Assembly: GCA_021780585.1 (NCBI GenBank)
Contig: JAJXYM010000255.1
Coordinates: 1 to 6,501 of the forward strand
Origin: Deltaproteobacteria bacterium
Lineage (GTDB): Bacteria > Desulfobacterota > Binatia > Binatales > Binataceae
Direction of reading: 5' to 3'
Length of the DNA stretch: 6,501 bases
Of this stretch, positions 1 to 6,135 are shown one piece after another. Within the stretch, counting starts at the first letter, position 1. Each line of letters opens with the position of its first letter. Under the pieces are notes generated by a model. It was not told the DNA's origin and did not search any database. It saw only the letters and a program-made list of their open reading frames with translations. The position numbers were made by a program, and so were the translations under genes.

Positions 1-63
1 CCGCCGCTCCGGGTTCGCCAACGGCCGGCCGCGATTGTGACTCGAAGGGCGTCACCCTTATGG

Positions 64-86
64 ATTGCCGGGTCAAGCCCGGCAAT
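64..86. repeat. Palindromic hairpin in repeat copy 1
   Basis: ATTGCCGGG (64-72) and CCCGGCAAT (78-86) form a perfect 9-bp stem around the 5-nt loop TCAAG. There is no T-tract after the stem, so it is not a typical Rho-independent terminator on either strand. This type of GC-rich palindrome around GGGTCAAGCCC resembles, from memory, dispersed intergenic repeats common in alphaproteobacterial genomes. Confidence 0.85.
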
Positions 87-166
87 GACGGACAGGGAGC
101 AGCGCCGCCGCTCCAGGTCGCCAACGGCCGGCCGCGATTGTGACTCGAAGGGCGTCACCCTTATGG

Positions 167-189
167 ATTGCCGGGTCAAGCCCGGCAAT
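167..189. repeat. Palindromic hairpin in repeat copy 2
   Basis: This is an exact copy of the 64-86 hairpin, offset by 103 bases: stem arms 167-175 and 181-189, loop TCAAG at 176-180. Confidence 0.85.
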
Positions 190-210
190 GACGGACAGGG
201 AGAGGCGTCA

Positions 211-231
211 CCCTCGGGCTTGACCCGAGGG
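211..231. repeat. Third, inverted and diverged palindromic repeat
   Basis: CCCTCGGG (211-218) and CCCGAGGG (224-231) form a perfect 8-bp stem around CTTGA. The loop is close to the reverse complement of the TCAAG loop in the two upstream hairpins, and the core GGGCTTGACCC is the reverse complement of their GGGTCAAGCCC. It therefore looks like a member of the same family in the opposite orientation with different outer stem bases. The preceding GGCGTCACCCT is also shared with the tandem copies. Confidence 0.75.
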
Positions 232-373
232 TCCATCCTAGCCGTCCTTGCGCGTGACTCGACAGGCGGATTTACGCCGGCGCGGCATTTCTGGCAAAAT
301 GATCATTGGCGCGGAGCCGGCGTCCACGGCATTCCAGCCAGCGCCAATTTCATCACGGAAAGCGATTCAGACG
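232..373 (+). other. prfB leader region
   Basis: This is the stretch between the last palindrome and the chosen prfB start. No strong promoter is visible. The best guess is TTTACG (about 271-276) with CAAAAT about 18 bases downstream, which is weak. A GGAAAG at 357-362 lies 11 bases before the ATG at 374 and is the likely, rather distant, ribosome binding site. An in-frame ATG at 299 is possible but would add 25 residues not expected for RF2. Confidence 0.4.
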
Positions 374-1502
374 ATGCTTAGCGACATGCGTCAGCAACTG
401 ACCGACTTCGATACGCGCACCGATGCCCTGCGGAGGCGTCTTTGACCTCCCTAAACTGATCGCCCGCCTGCAGGAACTCAGCGAACAATCGACCCGCCCT
501 GGCTTCTGGGATAGTCAGGAGACGGCGCAGGCCGTCCTCAAGGAACAGGACCGCATCAAGGCGCAGAGCGACGGTATTCAGCGCCTGATCAGCGCGCTCG
601 AAGACGCACGCGTGTATCTCGCGATGGCGGAAGAGGAGGGCGACGAAAATTCCGACGCCGCCCGCGAAACCTCCGCCGCGCTGGAAAGCGCCCGCGCCCA
701 GCTCGAACGCCAGGAATTGCAGGTGATGCTCGGCGGCGAGTATGACCGGCTCGGCGCGATCGTTTCGATCCATCCCGGCGCCGGCGGCACCGAGGCCCAG
801 GATTGGGCCGAGATGCTGCTGCGGCTGTACCTGCGATGGGCCGAGCGGCGCGGCTTCAAGACCGAACTGGCGGATCTGCAGCCGGGCGACGGCGGCGGTA
901 TCAAGAGCGCGACCTTCACCGTCGAGGGCGATTACGCCTACGGCTATCTCAAGGCCGAGGCCGGCATCCATCGCCTCGTGCGGATTTCGCCTTTCGACGC
1001 CAACGCGCGCCGCCATACCTCGTTCGCTTCGGTCTTCGTCTTTCCCGCAATCGACGACAAGGTCGAGGTCGTGATCAACCCCGCCGACCTGCGGATCGAC
1101 ACCTTTCGCGCCAGCGGCGCGGGCGGCCAGCACGTCAACAAGACCGATTCCGCCGTTCGCTTCACCCATCTGCCCACCGGCATTGTGGTGAGCTGCCAGA
1201 ACGAGCGCTCGCAGCATAAGAACCGCGCGATGGCGATGAAGATTCTGCGCGCGCGCCTGTTCGAACTCGAACAGCGCAAGCGGCGCGAGGAATTGGAGAA
1301 ATTCAGCAAGGATAAGAAAGAGATCGCGTGGGGCAGCCAGATCCGCTCCTACGTGCTCCATCCTTACCAGCTCGTCAAGGACCATCGCACGGGAGTCGAA
1401 ATCGGCAACACCGCGGCGGTGCTCGACGGTGACATCGACGAGTTTATCGAGGCCTACCTGATGGGCGTGCGGAAGTCAGGCGCCGAAGCGGCTCCCGCCT
1501 GA
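374..1502 (+). CDS. prfB: Peptide chain release factor 2, with programmed +1 frameshift
   Basis: RF2 recognises UGA and UAA stop codons in the ribosomal A site and triggers hydrolysis of peptidyl-tRNA. The coding sequence reads as join(374..442, 444..1502): 23 zero-frame codons (MLSDMRQ...LRRRL), a shift at TGA 443-445, then GAC onward, giving 375 residues (E. coli RF2 has 365). In the joined protein the anticodon-like tripeptide SPF falls at 205-207 and the catalytic GGQ at 250-252, the same numbering as E. coli RF2, with Ala at 246. The N-terminal ~100 residues are a charged helical domain and the C-terminus (WGSQIRSYVLHPYQ, then TGVEIGNTAAVLDG) is typical of the family. A start at ATG 374 is preferred for its length match and GGAAAG; ATG 386 is an alternative. 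Calling the gene from ATG 423 would be wrong, since that ATG is in the post-shift frame. It converges with the minus-strand oxidoreductase gene, 39 bases away. Confidence 0.96.
432..446 (+). promoter_or_regulatory. RF2 autoregulatory +1 frameshift site
   Basis: The internal Shine-Dalgarno-like GGAGG (432-436), a 3-nt spacer CGT, the slippery CTT (440-442), the stop TGA (443-445) and the following C (446) reproduce the known RF2 frameshift architecture (CTT TGA C with an SD element three bases upstream of CTT). In this established mechanism, low RF2 slows UGA termination, the CTT-decoding tRNA slips +1 and full-length RF2 is made. High RF2 terminates at codon 24 instead. Confidence 0.95.
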
Positions 1503-1541
1503 ACCGACGCTTGCCGCGCGCCCGTCCCGCGCCTGACCCGA

Positions 1542-2423
1542 TTAGAGCGCGCGGGCGCGTTCGACGGTGGCGGCGTAGCGCCGAATCAGGTCGAGCGCTT
1601 CGCCGTCGGCCGTCCGTTGCACGCTGCGCTGCGAGAGCAATACGATCCGGTGCGCGCCGGCGTCCTTGAAAGCGCGCAGAACTTCGCTCGACAGACCGTC
1701 TTCGCCGGGTTCGACCAGCGGCGAAATTTGGAACGAATCGGCCTTGCGGCCATGACGGGCCGCCAGTTCGCGCAGTTTTGCCACGTCGCGCTTGAGTTGG
1801 GCCGGGTCCTGCAACAGCGGCATCCAGCCGTCATAGCTGCGCGCGACCCGTTCGATCGCCTTGGGACCGTGCGCGCCGAGCAGCACGGGCGGACCGGATT
1901 TTTGCACCGGCCGCGGCTCGCATCGGACCGACGGAAACTTGATCGTCTGGCCGTCGTAGGCGCCCTGACCGTCCCGCCATAAGAGCTTCATCGCCTCGAC
2001 CGTTTCGCGCGTCCGCCGCCAGCGCGTGCCGAAGTTTGCGCCCATCGCCTCGGTTTCCTCGCGCAGCCATCCGGCGCCGACGCCCAGCACCACGCGGCCG
2101 TTCGAGACCAGGTCGAGGGTGGCGACCGCCTTGGCGGTGATCAGCGGTTCGCGTTCGGGGAGCAGGCAGATTCCGGTCGCGAGCCTGATTCGTTTGGTGA
2201 CGGCCGCCGCGACCGCCAGCGCCACGAACGGATCGCCCCAGCGCCCGTAATGTTCCGGCAGCCTGGTATTTTCCGTGAACGGCATCGGCGTTTTCATCGC
2301 CGTCGGAATCACCGGATGCTCGGGAATCCACAGCGAATCGTAGCCATGCGCTTCGGTCTGGCGCGCGATTTCAGCGAGATCGCCGGCTTCGGCGGTGGCG
2401 GCGGCAAGAAATCCGATATCCAT
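1542..2423 (-). CDS. LLM-class flavin oxidoreductase (luciferase-like, probably F420-dependent)
   Basis: This is a 293-residue single-domain luciferase-like monooxygenase-fold (TIM barrel) protein. Family signatures visible are DSLWIPEHPVIP at 29-40, the strongly conserved LDLVSNGRVVLGVGAGWL at 103-120 followed by REE, and the LLGAHGPKAI region at 181-190. The pattern fits the TIGR03619-type group often annotated as F420-dependent, but FMN use cannot be excluded from sequence alone. It should be a cytosolic oxidoreductase; no signal peptide is seen. ATG 2423 is supported by GGAG (2432-2435 on this strand) eight bases upstream and by the family-typical start MDIGFL. It lies 115 bases downstream of the SCP2-like gene on the same strand, so it may be co-transcribed, but the gap allows its own promoter. 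The substrate is unknown. Confidence 0.88.
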   Translation of the reverse strand: MDIGFLAAATAEAGDLAEIARQTEAHGYDSLWIPEHPVIPTAMKTPMPFTENTRLPEHYGRWGDPFVALAVAAAVTKRIRLATGICLLPEREPLITAKAVATLDLVSNGRVVLGVGAGWLREETEAMGANFGTRWRRTRETVEAMKLLWRDGQGAYDGQTIKFPSVRCEPRPVQKSGPPVLLGAHGPKAIERVARSYDGWMPLLQDPAQLKRDVAKLRELAARHGRKADSFQISPLVEPGEDGLSSEVLRAFKDAGAHRIVLLSQRSVQRTADGEALDLIRRYAATVERARAL

Positions 2424-2514
2424 GCGATCGACTCCAGCGCTTCACAGGGCGCCACTGGCGGCGCGGGCGAATCATCCCGGCCGTATTGAATTCGAGTTAT
2501 GACGCGGCGGAAGA

Positions 2515-2536
2515 CTCCCGGCGTCGACGCCTCGAG
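2515..2536 (-). terminator. Hairpin just after the SCP2-like gene (possible terminator or attenuator)
   Basis: A perfect 12-bp palindrome, GGCGTCGACGCC (2520-2531), is flanked by a further CTC/GAG pairing (2515-2517 with 2534-2536) across a two-base mismatch. It begins a few bases after the stop codon of the minus-strand SCP2-like gene. No U-tract follows, so it is not a standard intrinsic terminator. It could stabilise the 3' end or reduce read-through into the LLM gene. Confidence 0.3.
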
Positions 2537-2538
2537 AC

Positions 2539-2973
2539 TCAGTGAGGCATCCGCGCCGACAGGTTGAACATCTCCTGCATCGTCTGATTGTAGCGATAAA
2601 ACCTGTCCTCGCGCAGTTGGTCGTCCGATTCGAGCCACAGCTCCTCGCCGACCAGCGCGAGCGCGCTCAGGGTATGGCGCAACTGCGCCCGGCCCTCGCG
2701 CGCGATCTCGTCGAGCATCCGGGTCCAGACCGCGCGCGGCGCGCAGATCGCGAAATCAGCGTCGAAGTGATCGCCGGGCGCCAGCGTCCGCGCGTTGGCG
2801 ACCGTGTAGCCGTCGATCTCGACCGCGGTCGCCGCAGCGACTTTGCCCTGATCGTCAAGCACGCGCACGATAAACCGCACTTCGGAATAGCCGAGGCGGC
2901 GAAAAATCTCGCCCTCGGCCGCCATCACGCGGCCAAGGGCGAGGAACCATTCGGGCGCCGGAAATTCCGCCAT
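2539..2973 (-). CDS. SCP2-like (sterol carrier protein fold) small protein
   Basis: This is a 144-residue soluble protein with no signal peptide or membrane segment. The layout resembles SCP2-type lipid-binding domains: an N-terminal helix (FPAPEWFLALGRVMAAE, 4-20), a strand-rich middle with VRFIVRVL and AVEIDGYTV, then a central aromatic segment ADFAICAPRAVWTRML (72-87) where SCP2 domains carry a similar Trp-containing helix, and a C-terminal helix (DRFYRYNQTMQEMF, 123-136). No catalytic motif is evident. SCP2 domains bind sterols, fatty acids or acyl-CoA, and the assignment here is by pattern only. ATG 2973 overlaps the diiron gene's stop as TGATG, which implies translational coupling and a shared function. 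An upstream ATG at 3021 would intrude 49 bases into the diiron gene and is rejected. A generic hypothetical protein remains possible. Confidence 0.6.
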   Translation of the reverse strand: MAEFPAPEWFLALGRVMAAEGEIFRRLGYSEVRFIVRVLDDQGKVAAATAVEIDGYTVANARTLAPGDHFDADFAICAPRAVWTRMLDEIAREGRAQLRHTLSALALVGEELWLESDDQLREDRFYRYNQTMQEMFNLSARMPH

Positions 2974-4094
2974 CACGCCGCCGCGCTGAACAACTTGTTG
3001 AAGTCGGTCGGCAGGATACATCGCGGTCGCCGGTCAAGGCCCGCCGAATCGCATCGCTGCAGGTATTCGCTGACGATCCGCCGCCACAGATTACCCTGCA
3101 GCTCCATGCCCTTATCGAAGTTCTTGATCCCGCCGCCGAGCAGAATCGCCATCGGCTCGACCGATTCCGGCACGCTGAAAAGCTGCAGCAGGATCGATTC
3201 GGCGTCGTCGAGCTGAAGATGGATCTCCTCGGCCAGGTCGGGCCGCTCCTTGAGCTGCGCCCGCAGATGCATCGTGCCGTAGCCGACGTGGCGGGATTCG
3301 TCCTGCATGCAGCGCCGGAAAATCTCCTGATCGACGCGGCTCGGCGCGATAAATTCGCCCTGCCGGAACATCGTCAGCACAAAGCCTTCGCCCAGCAGAT
3401 GGAGCCGCGCGGTCTGCGCCGAGAAGCTGGGCGAATCGAAAATCCGCTTGAGGCTCAACTCGCTGAGCGGACTGGCTTTGCCGAGCCCGCCGCCGTTGGC
3501 CAGAGCGCGCTTGCGAAAAACGTCGGTATGGCGCGCCTCGTCCATCGCCTGCGTGGCGAGAAACAGTTTGACTTCGAGGAAGTCCTGATTGATCTGGCTC
3601 ATCCAGCGCGTGGGCGCGTCGGCCGCGATAAACTCAACTTCGGTCAGGAAAGTGCATAGCTGGCACATCGCGCGCTCGAGATCGTCGGGCAGCGGCTTCA
3701 GCTCGTCCCAGGGGATATCGCGCGCGGAGCTCCATTGGCGCGCGACCGCCTCTTCGTAAAGCTCGGTCGCGTTGTCGGCCCAGCATTCGGCCTTTTCGTT
3801 CAGCGTGAAGCCGAGCGACGGCAGATCGTTCGGGATGAACGCTCCGCGCGGCGCCATCGAGCGATGTTCGCTGCCGTGAATCGGAACCACGCCGTAGCTG
3901 CCGATTTCGATATCCTTGAGCCTTAGCCCAAGATTGCCCGGCTTGGCGCGCATGCCCCATTCGCCATGCTCGTTCATCCAGCCGAAATCCGGCGTTCCGG
4001 TCTTGAAGAGCTTTTCGAGATAGACGGAGGGCTGCAGTTTGACCTTGGCTTGCGAGCCGATCCGCGCTTCGTCCTTGATCTGAACCGTTGGCAT
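2973..4094 (-). CDS. Ferritin-like diiron protein (R2/diiron-oxygenase-like)
   Basis: This 373-residue protein carries two carboxylate/ExxH half-sites of a ferritin-like four-helix diiron centre. The first half is E152/E154 in TEVEFIAADAP and E186-x-x-H189 in DEARHTDVF. The second half is E236 in HLLGEGF and E266-x-x-H269 in DESRHVGYG. Spacings of about 30-32 residues between the single Glu and each ExxH are close to those of ribonucleotide reductase R2, R2lox and bacterial multicomponent monooxygenase hydroxylases. The ~100-residue N-terminal region has no clear match. Such centres activate O2 for hydroxylation, desaturation or N-oxidation, or make a radical; which applies here is unknown. 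An R2 role is unlikely because no large subunit is nearby. ATG 4094 is chosen for its strong GGAGGT eight bases upstream; the longer frame would start at a TTG. The gene is translationally coupled to the downstream SCP2-like gene. Confidence 0.85.
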   Translation of the reverse strand: MPTVQIKDEARIGSQAKVKLQPSVYLEKLFKTGTPDFGWMNEHGEWGMRAKPGNLGLRLKDIEIGSYGVVPIHGSEHRSMAPRGAFIPNDLPSLGFTLNEKAECWADNATELYEEAVARQWSSARDIPWDELKPLPDDLERAMCQLCTFLTEVEFIAADAPTRWMSQINQDFLEVKLFLATQAMDEARHTDVFRKRALANGGGLGKASPLSELSLKRIFDSPSFSAQTARLHLLGEGFVLTMFRQGEFIAPSRVDQEIFRRCMQDESRHVGYGTMHLRAQLKERPDLAEEIHLQLDDAESILLQLFSVPESVEPMAILLGGGIKNFDKGMELQGNLWRRIVSEYLQRCDSAGLDRRPRCILPTDFNKLFSAAA

Positions 4095-4102
4095 ATCCCC
4101 GA

Positions 4103-4108
4103 ACCTCC
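4103..4108 (-). promoter_or_regulatory. Ribosome binding site of the diiron gene
   Basis: GGAGGT on the minus strand lies 8 bases before ATG 4094. It decides this start over the upstream TTG at 4142. Confidence 0.85.
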
Positions 4109-4138
4109 GGCGACGAGCGGATGGGCCTCCCCCGAACC

Positions 4139-4154
4139 CCAAACGCCCGTTTGG
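4139..4154. promoter_or_regulatory. Operator-like dyad at the diiron gene's transcription start
   Basis: CCAAACG and CGTTTGG form a perfect 7-bp inverted repeat separated by two bases. It begins ten bases downstream of the predicted -10 hexamer (4164-4169) and so covers or immediately follows the predicted start site. That is a position where a dimeric repressor such as a TetR-, MarR- or GntR-type protein would block initiation. A short hairpin in the leader RNA is the alternative. No regulator gene is present in the window. Confidence 0.5.
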
Positions 4155-4163
4155 TTGCGCTAG

Positions 4164-4192
4164 TTTATGGACTGTTCGTATGCGATTGTCAA
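4164..4192 (-). promoter_or_regulatory. Sigma-70 promoter for the diiron/SCP2-like unit
   Basis: On the minus strand, a perfect -35 TTGACA (4187-4192) and a -10 CATAAA (4164-4169, 4 of 6 to consensus) are separated by exactly 17 bases. The -35 starts only 7 bases after the NTF2-like gene's stop. The predicted start near 4157 leaves a leader of about 60 nt before ATG 4094. Confidence 0.7.
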
Positions 4193-4199
4193 AGGTTTG

Positions 4200-4640
4200 C
4201 TACGCCGACACAGGGCGTGGGAGATCGCCGGGTCCGGTGAAGGGGGCGCGCGCTTCGGTCAATGAGACGATCTTCCATGCCTTGCCGTCATTGCGAACGG
4301 TATAGAACGCGCGCAATCGAGCCATCACGGAACCGTTGCGCCGATAGCGCGTGACGTCGGCCATCAGCGTCGCGAGCCGTTCGGCCAAGGGCCAGACGCG
4401 GAGCTGATCGATCCCCGACCGGCCCCATCCCTGTGCCTGGATCGCGCCCATCATGCGCGTGTAGAAGCTCTGCTGATCGGCCTCATTGGCGCATACGGCG
4501 GCGCCGGTTTCGCCCGCGATCGCAACGAAGGGCAAGTCGAAGGATTGCATGAAGATATCGATATCCTCACGATTGAAGCCGTCGATATAGCGCCGGTAAA
4601 ACTCCTCGACCTCGCGCACAATCCGTTCGGAATCCGCCAT
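4200..4640 (-). CDS. NTF2-like / SnoaL-like family protein
   Basis: This 146-residue protein has the cone-fold NTF2-like layout: a long N-terminal helix (IVREVEEFYRRYIDGFN, 7-23), then DIDIFMQSFDLPFVAI, a mid helix (55-69), and a C-terminal sheet (ATLMADVTRYRRNGS, then ARLRAFYTVRNDGKAWKIVSL). A strand ending with W-K-I-V is typical of SnoaL/DUF-type NTF2 proteins. This superfamily includes ketosteroid isomerase, polyketide cyclases, dehydratases and many ligand-binding proteins; catalytic residues cannot be assigned. ATG 4640 is chosen because GGGTGA ends four bases before it, good pairing to the 3' part of the anti-SD. ATG 4694 has no ribosome binding site and adds a low-conservation tail. 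It follows the CoA-transferase-family gene by 47 bases and probably shares its transcript. Confidence 0.75.
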   Translation of the reverse strand: MADSERIVREVEEFYRRYIDGFNREDIDIFMQSFDLPFVAIAGETGAAVCANEADQQSFYTRMMGAIQAQGWGRSGIDQLRVWPLAERLATLMADVTRYRRNGSVMARLRAFYTVRNDGKAWKIVSLTEARAPFTGPGDLPRPVSA

Positions 4641-4654
4641 CGTATCACCCGTTA

Positions 4655-4671
4655 TGTTGATATTTGTTGAT
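4655..4671. repeat. Short direct repeats before the NTF2-like gene
   Basis: TGTTGAT occurs at 4655-4661 and again at 4665-4671, a 10-bp period, inside the 47-nt AT-richer gap between the CoA-transferase-family gene and the NTF2-like gene. The one-helical-turn spacing is suggestive of a protein-binding site but may be chance. Confidence 0.35.
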
Positions 4672-4687
4672 TCGTCCCGCGCTATGC

Positions 4688-5968
4688 TCACCATCCGCCG
4701 CGCCGGATCAGGTCGCGCGCGTCGCGCTCGAGGGGCTCGCGGAACGCGGGATCGGCGATCGCGATCATGCGCCGGATCCGCTCGGGAATGGGCTGGCCGC
4801 GCAGTTCGGCGGCGCCGTATTCGGTGACGATCACGTCGGCGTCGCCGCGCGCGGTCGTCACCGGACCGCTCAGATGCGCGACGATGCGGCTCAGCTTGCC
4901 GCCGCGCGCCGTCGCCGGCATCGCGATTACCGATCGGCCATGCGCCGCCATCTGCGCGCCGCGCACGAAATCCCCCTGTCCACCGATCGCGCCGACATAG
5001 ACGCCGGCGGCGACCTCCGCGTTGATCTGGCCGGTCAGGTCGGCCTCGACGGCGGAATTGATCGCGACGATTCGATCGAGCCGGCTAAGCACTTCCGCCC
5101 GATGTGTATGCATCAGGGTGAACAGTTTGATCGCCGGATTTTCGTCGGCAAAGCGATAGACCCGCGCGGTGCCGAGCAACGAGCATGACACGGCGATACC
5201 GGGGTCGATCGGCTTGCGCGCGTTGGTCATCGCGCCGCTTTCGATCAGATCGGCGACGCGATCGCTAATCAGCCCGGAATGGATGCCGAGGTCGCGGCGG
5301 TCGCCGATTCCGGCCATCACCGCGTCGGGAATCGCGCCGATCCCAATCTGAATCGTCGTTCCGTCCTCGATATAGCGCCCGACATGACGCGCGATCGCGC
5401 GTTCGACGTCGCCGATCGGCCGCGCCTCGAGTATCACCGGAGGACGCGCGACTGGCACGATATAGTCAATCTGGGCTTCGCTCAGATAAGCATCGCCAAA
5501 CGTCCACGGCGCCATCTCATTGACTTCGGCGATTACGATGCGCGCCCGCGCGATCGCGGCCTGCTGATAATCGTTGGCCAGCGAGTAGCTGTATTCGCCG
5601 CGATCGTTCGGCGCGCTGGTCTGCAGCATCACGACGTCGCACGGAATCGCGCCATCGTTGATATACGGCACAAGCTGCGACAGATGGCACGGAATCATGC
5701 GCAGCGCGCCCGCGCGCGCCAACTCGCGCAGATTCCCGATCGCGCCGTAGCCGACGAAATCCACCGCGTCGGCATGCTCCGGTTGGAGCGTGTCGGTATA
5801 GGTGATCCCGCCGACAAATGCGGTGGTGCGGGCGAACTCTCGGCGCTGCGCGACAAACGCCTCGATTAGCGTTTGCGGCTCGCCCGAACCCTGGCTCCAG
5901 ATAATATGGTCGCCCGGTCGGATAATTCCTGAAAAATCCGGATGCTGACTGTCGAGTTTCCGCGCCAT
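4688..5968 (-). CDS. Acetyl-CoA hydrolase / 4-hydroxybutyrate CoA-transferase family protein
   Basis: This is a 426-residue cytosolic protein of the Cat1/AbfT-type acetyl-CoA hydrolase/transferase family, whose members move CoA between acyl groups or hydrolyse acyl-CoA. The N-terminal domain runs from RPGDHIIWSQGSGEPQTLIEA through GGITYTD. The linker holds IQIGIGAIPDAV (206-217), and the C-terminal domain holds INSAVEADLTGQINAE (303-318), GAIGGQGDFVRGA (326-338), SRIVAHL and VTEYGAAELRG (381-391). The catalytic Glu of characterised members, expected just after H230-S231, is Gly232 here (codon GGG). Glu308 is retained. The enzyme may therefore hydrolyse, use another residue, or have lost transferase chemistry. 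ATG 5968 fits the usual family N-terminus; the open frame continues upstream only to a TTG at 6079. No strong ribosome binding site is visible. It heads the minus-strand block. Confidence 0.88.
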   Translation of the reverse strand: MARKLDSQHPDFSGIIRPGDHIIWSQGSGEPQTLIEAFVAQRREFARTTAFVGGITYTDTLQPEHADAVDFVGYGAIGNLRELARAGALRMIPCHLSQLVPYINDGAIPCDVVMLQTSAPNDRGEYSYSLANDYQQAAIARARIVIAEVNEMAPWTFGDAYLSEAQIDYIVPVARPPVILEARPIGDVERAIARHVGRYIEDGTTIQIGIGAIPDAVMAGIGDRRDLGIHSGLISDRVADLIESGAMTNARKPIDPGIAVSCSLLGTARVYRFADENPAIKLFTLMHTHRAEVLSRLDRIVAINSAVEADLTGQINAEVAAGVYVGAIGGQGDFVRGAQMAAHGRSVIAMPATARGGKLSRIVAHLSGPVTTARGDADVIVTEYGAAELRGQPIPERIRRMIAIADPAFREPLERDARDLIRRGGW

Positions 5969-6077
5969 TAACGAGCGTCCGGACCAGATCCGGCGCACGA
6001 GGCGCAGAATCGCATAAATCCCCTGGCTTCGCCTAGTCGCACGCGCCGTCGCCGATGGATTTTTCGGGCGACAGCCC

Positions 6078-6093
6078 AACGACGCTCGTCGTT
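6078..6093. promoter_or_regulatory. Inverted repeat, candidate operator
   Basis: AACGACG and CGTCGTT form a perfect 7-bp dyad with a two-base spacer, about 110 bases upstream of the CoA-transferase-family start. Its 7-2-7 geometry matches the dyad at 4139-4154, although the sequence differs. Confidence 0.4.
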
Positions 6094-6123
6094 ACGCTTG
6101 TAATGATGCAAGAGCGCAAAAAA

Positions 6124-6135
6124 ATATCATGATAT
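6124..6135. promoter_or_regulatory. 12-bp AT-rich palindrome
   Basis: ATATCATGATAT is a perfect palindrome adjoining the A-run in an otherwise GC-rich sequence. It lies about 40 bases upstream of the plus-strand -35 element and 156 bases upstream of the divergent gene, a plausible regulator site for either direction. Confidence 0.4.

Larger units (their letters stand above)
1..202. repeat. Two tandem copies of a ~103-nt intergenic unit
   Basis: Copy 1 spans 1-99 and copy 2 spans 105-202. They are identical from about base 16 (119 in copy 2) onward and differ near the left end by one substitution and one single-base indel. Each carries the GGCCGGCC stretch, the segment GGCGTCACCCTTATGGATTG and a perfect hairpin. 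Because copy 1 begins at the window edge, the array may extend further left. No convincing gene covers it: the reading frames through it are low-complexity translations of the repeat itself. The near-identity suggests a recent duplication. The unit looks like a palindromic intergenic repeat family rather than an insertion sequence, since there is no transposase. Confidence 0.9.

Noticed and set aside
37..381. 114-codon frame through the tandem repeats
   Set aside because: Its sequence is mostly the translated repeat unit appearing twice. It ends just past the prfB start and has no recognisable domain.
378..1385. Long minus-strand open frame opposite prfB
   Set aside because: It is the antisense shadow of a high-GC gene. 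Its protein is Ala/Leu/Arg-rich without domains, and prfB is unmistakable on the other strand.
1514..1554. CCGCGCGC/GCGCGCGG pairing between the convergent prfB and LLM genes as a bidirectional terminator
   Set aside because: The loop is about 25 nt, there is no T-tract on either strand, and one arm lies inside the LLM coding end. GC-rich chance pairing is as likely.
4641..4694. Earlier ATG (4694) for the NTF2-like gene, overlapping the CoA-transferase-family stop region
   Set aside because: No ribosome binding site precedes it, whereas GGGTGA precedes ATG 4640. The added residues do not look like the fold.
5969..6079. 37-residue N-terminal extension of the CoA-transferase-family gene
   Set aside because: The extended frame begins at a TTG without a ribosome binding site, is Arg-rich and not family-like. 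ATG 5968 gives the usual N-terminus.
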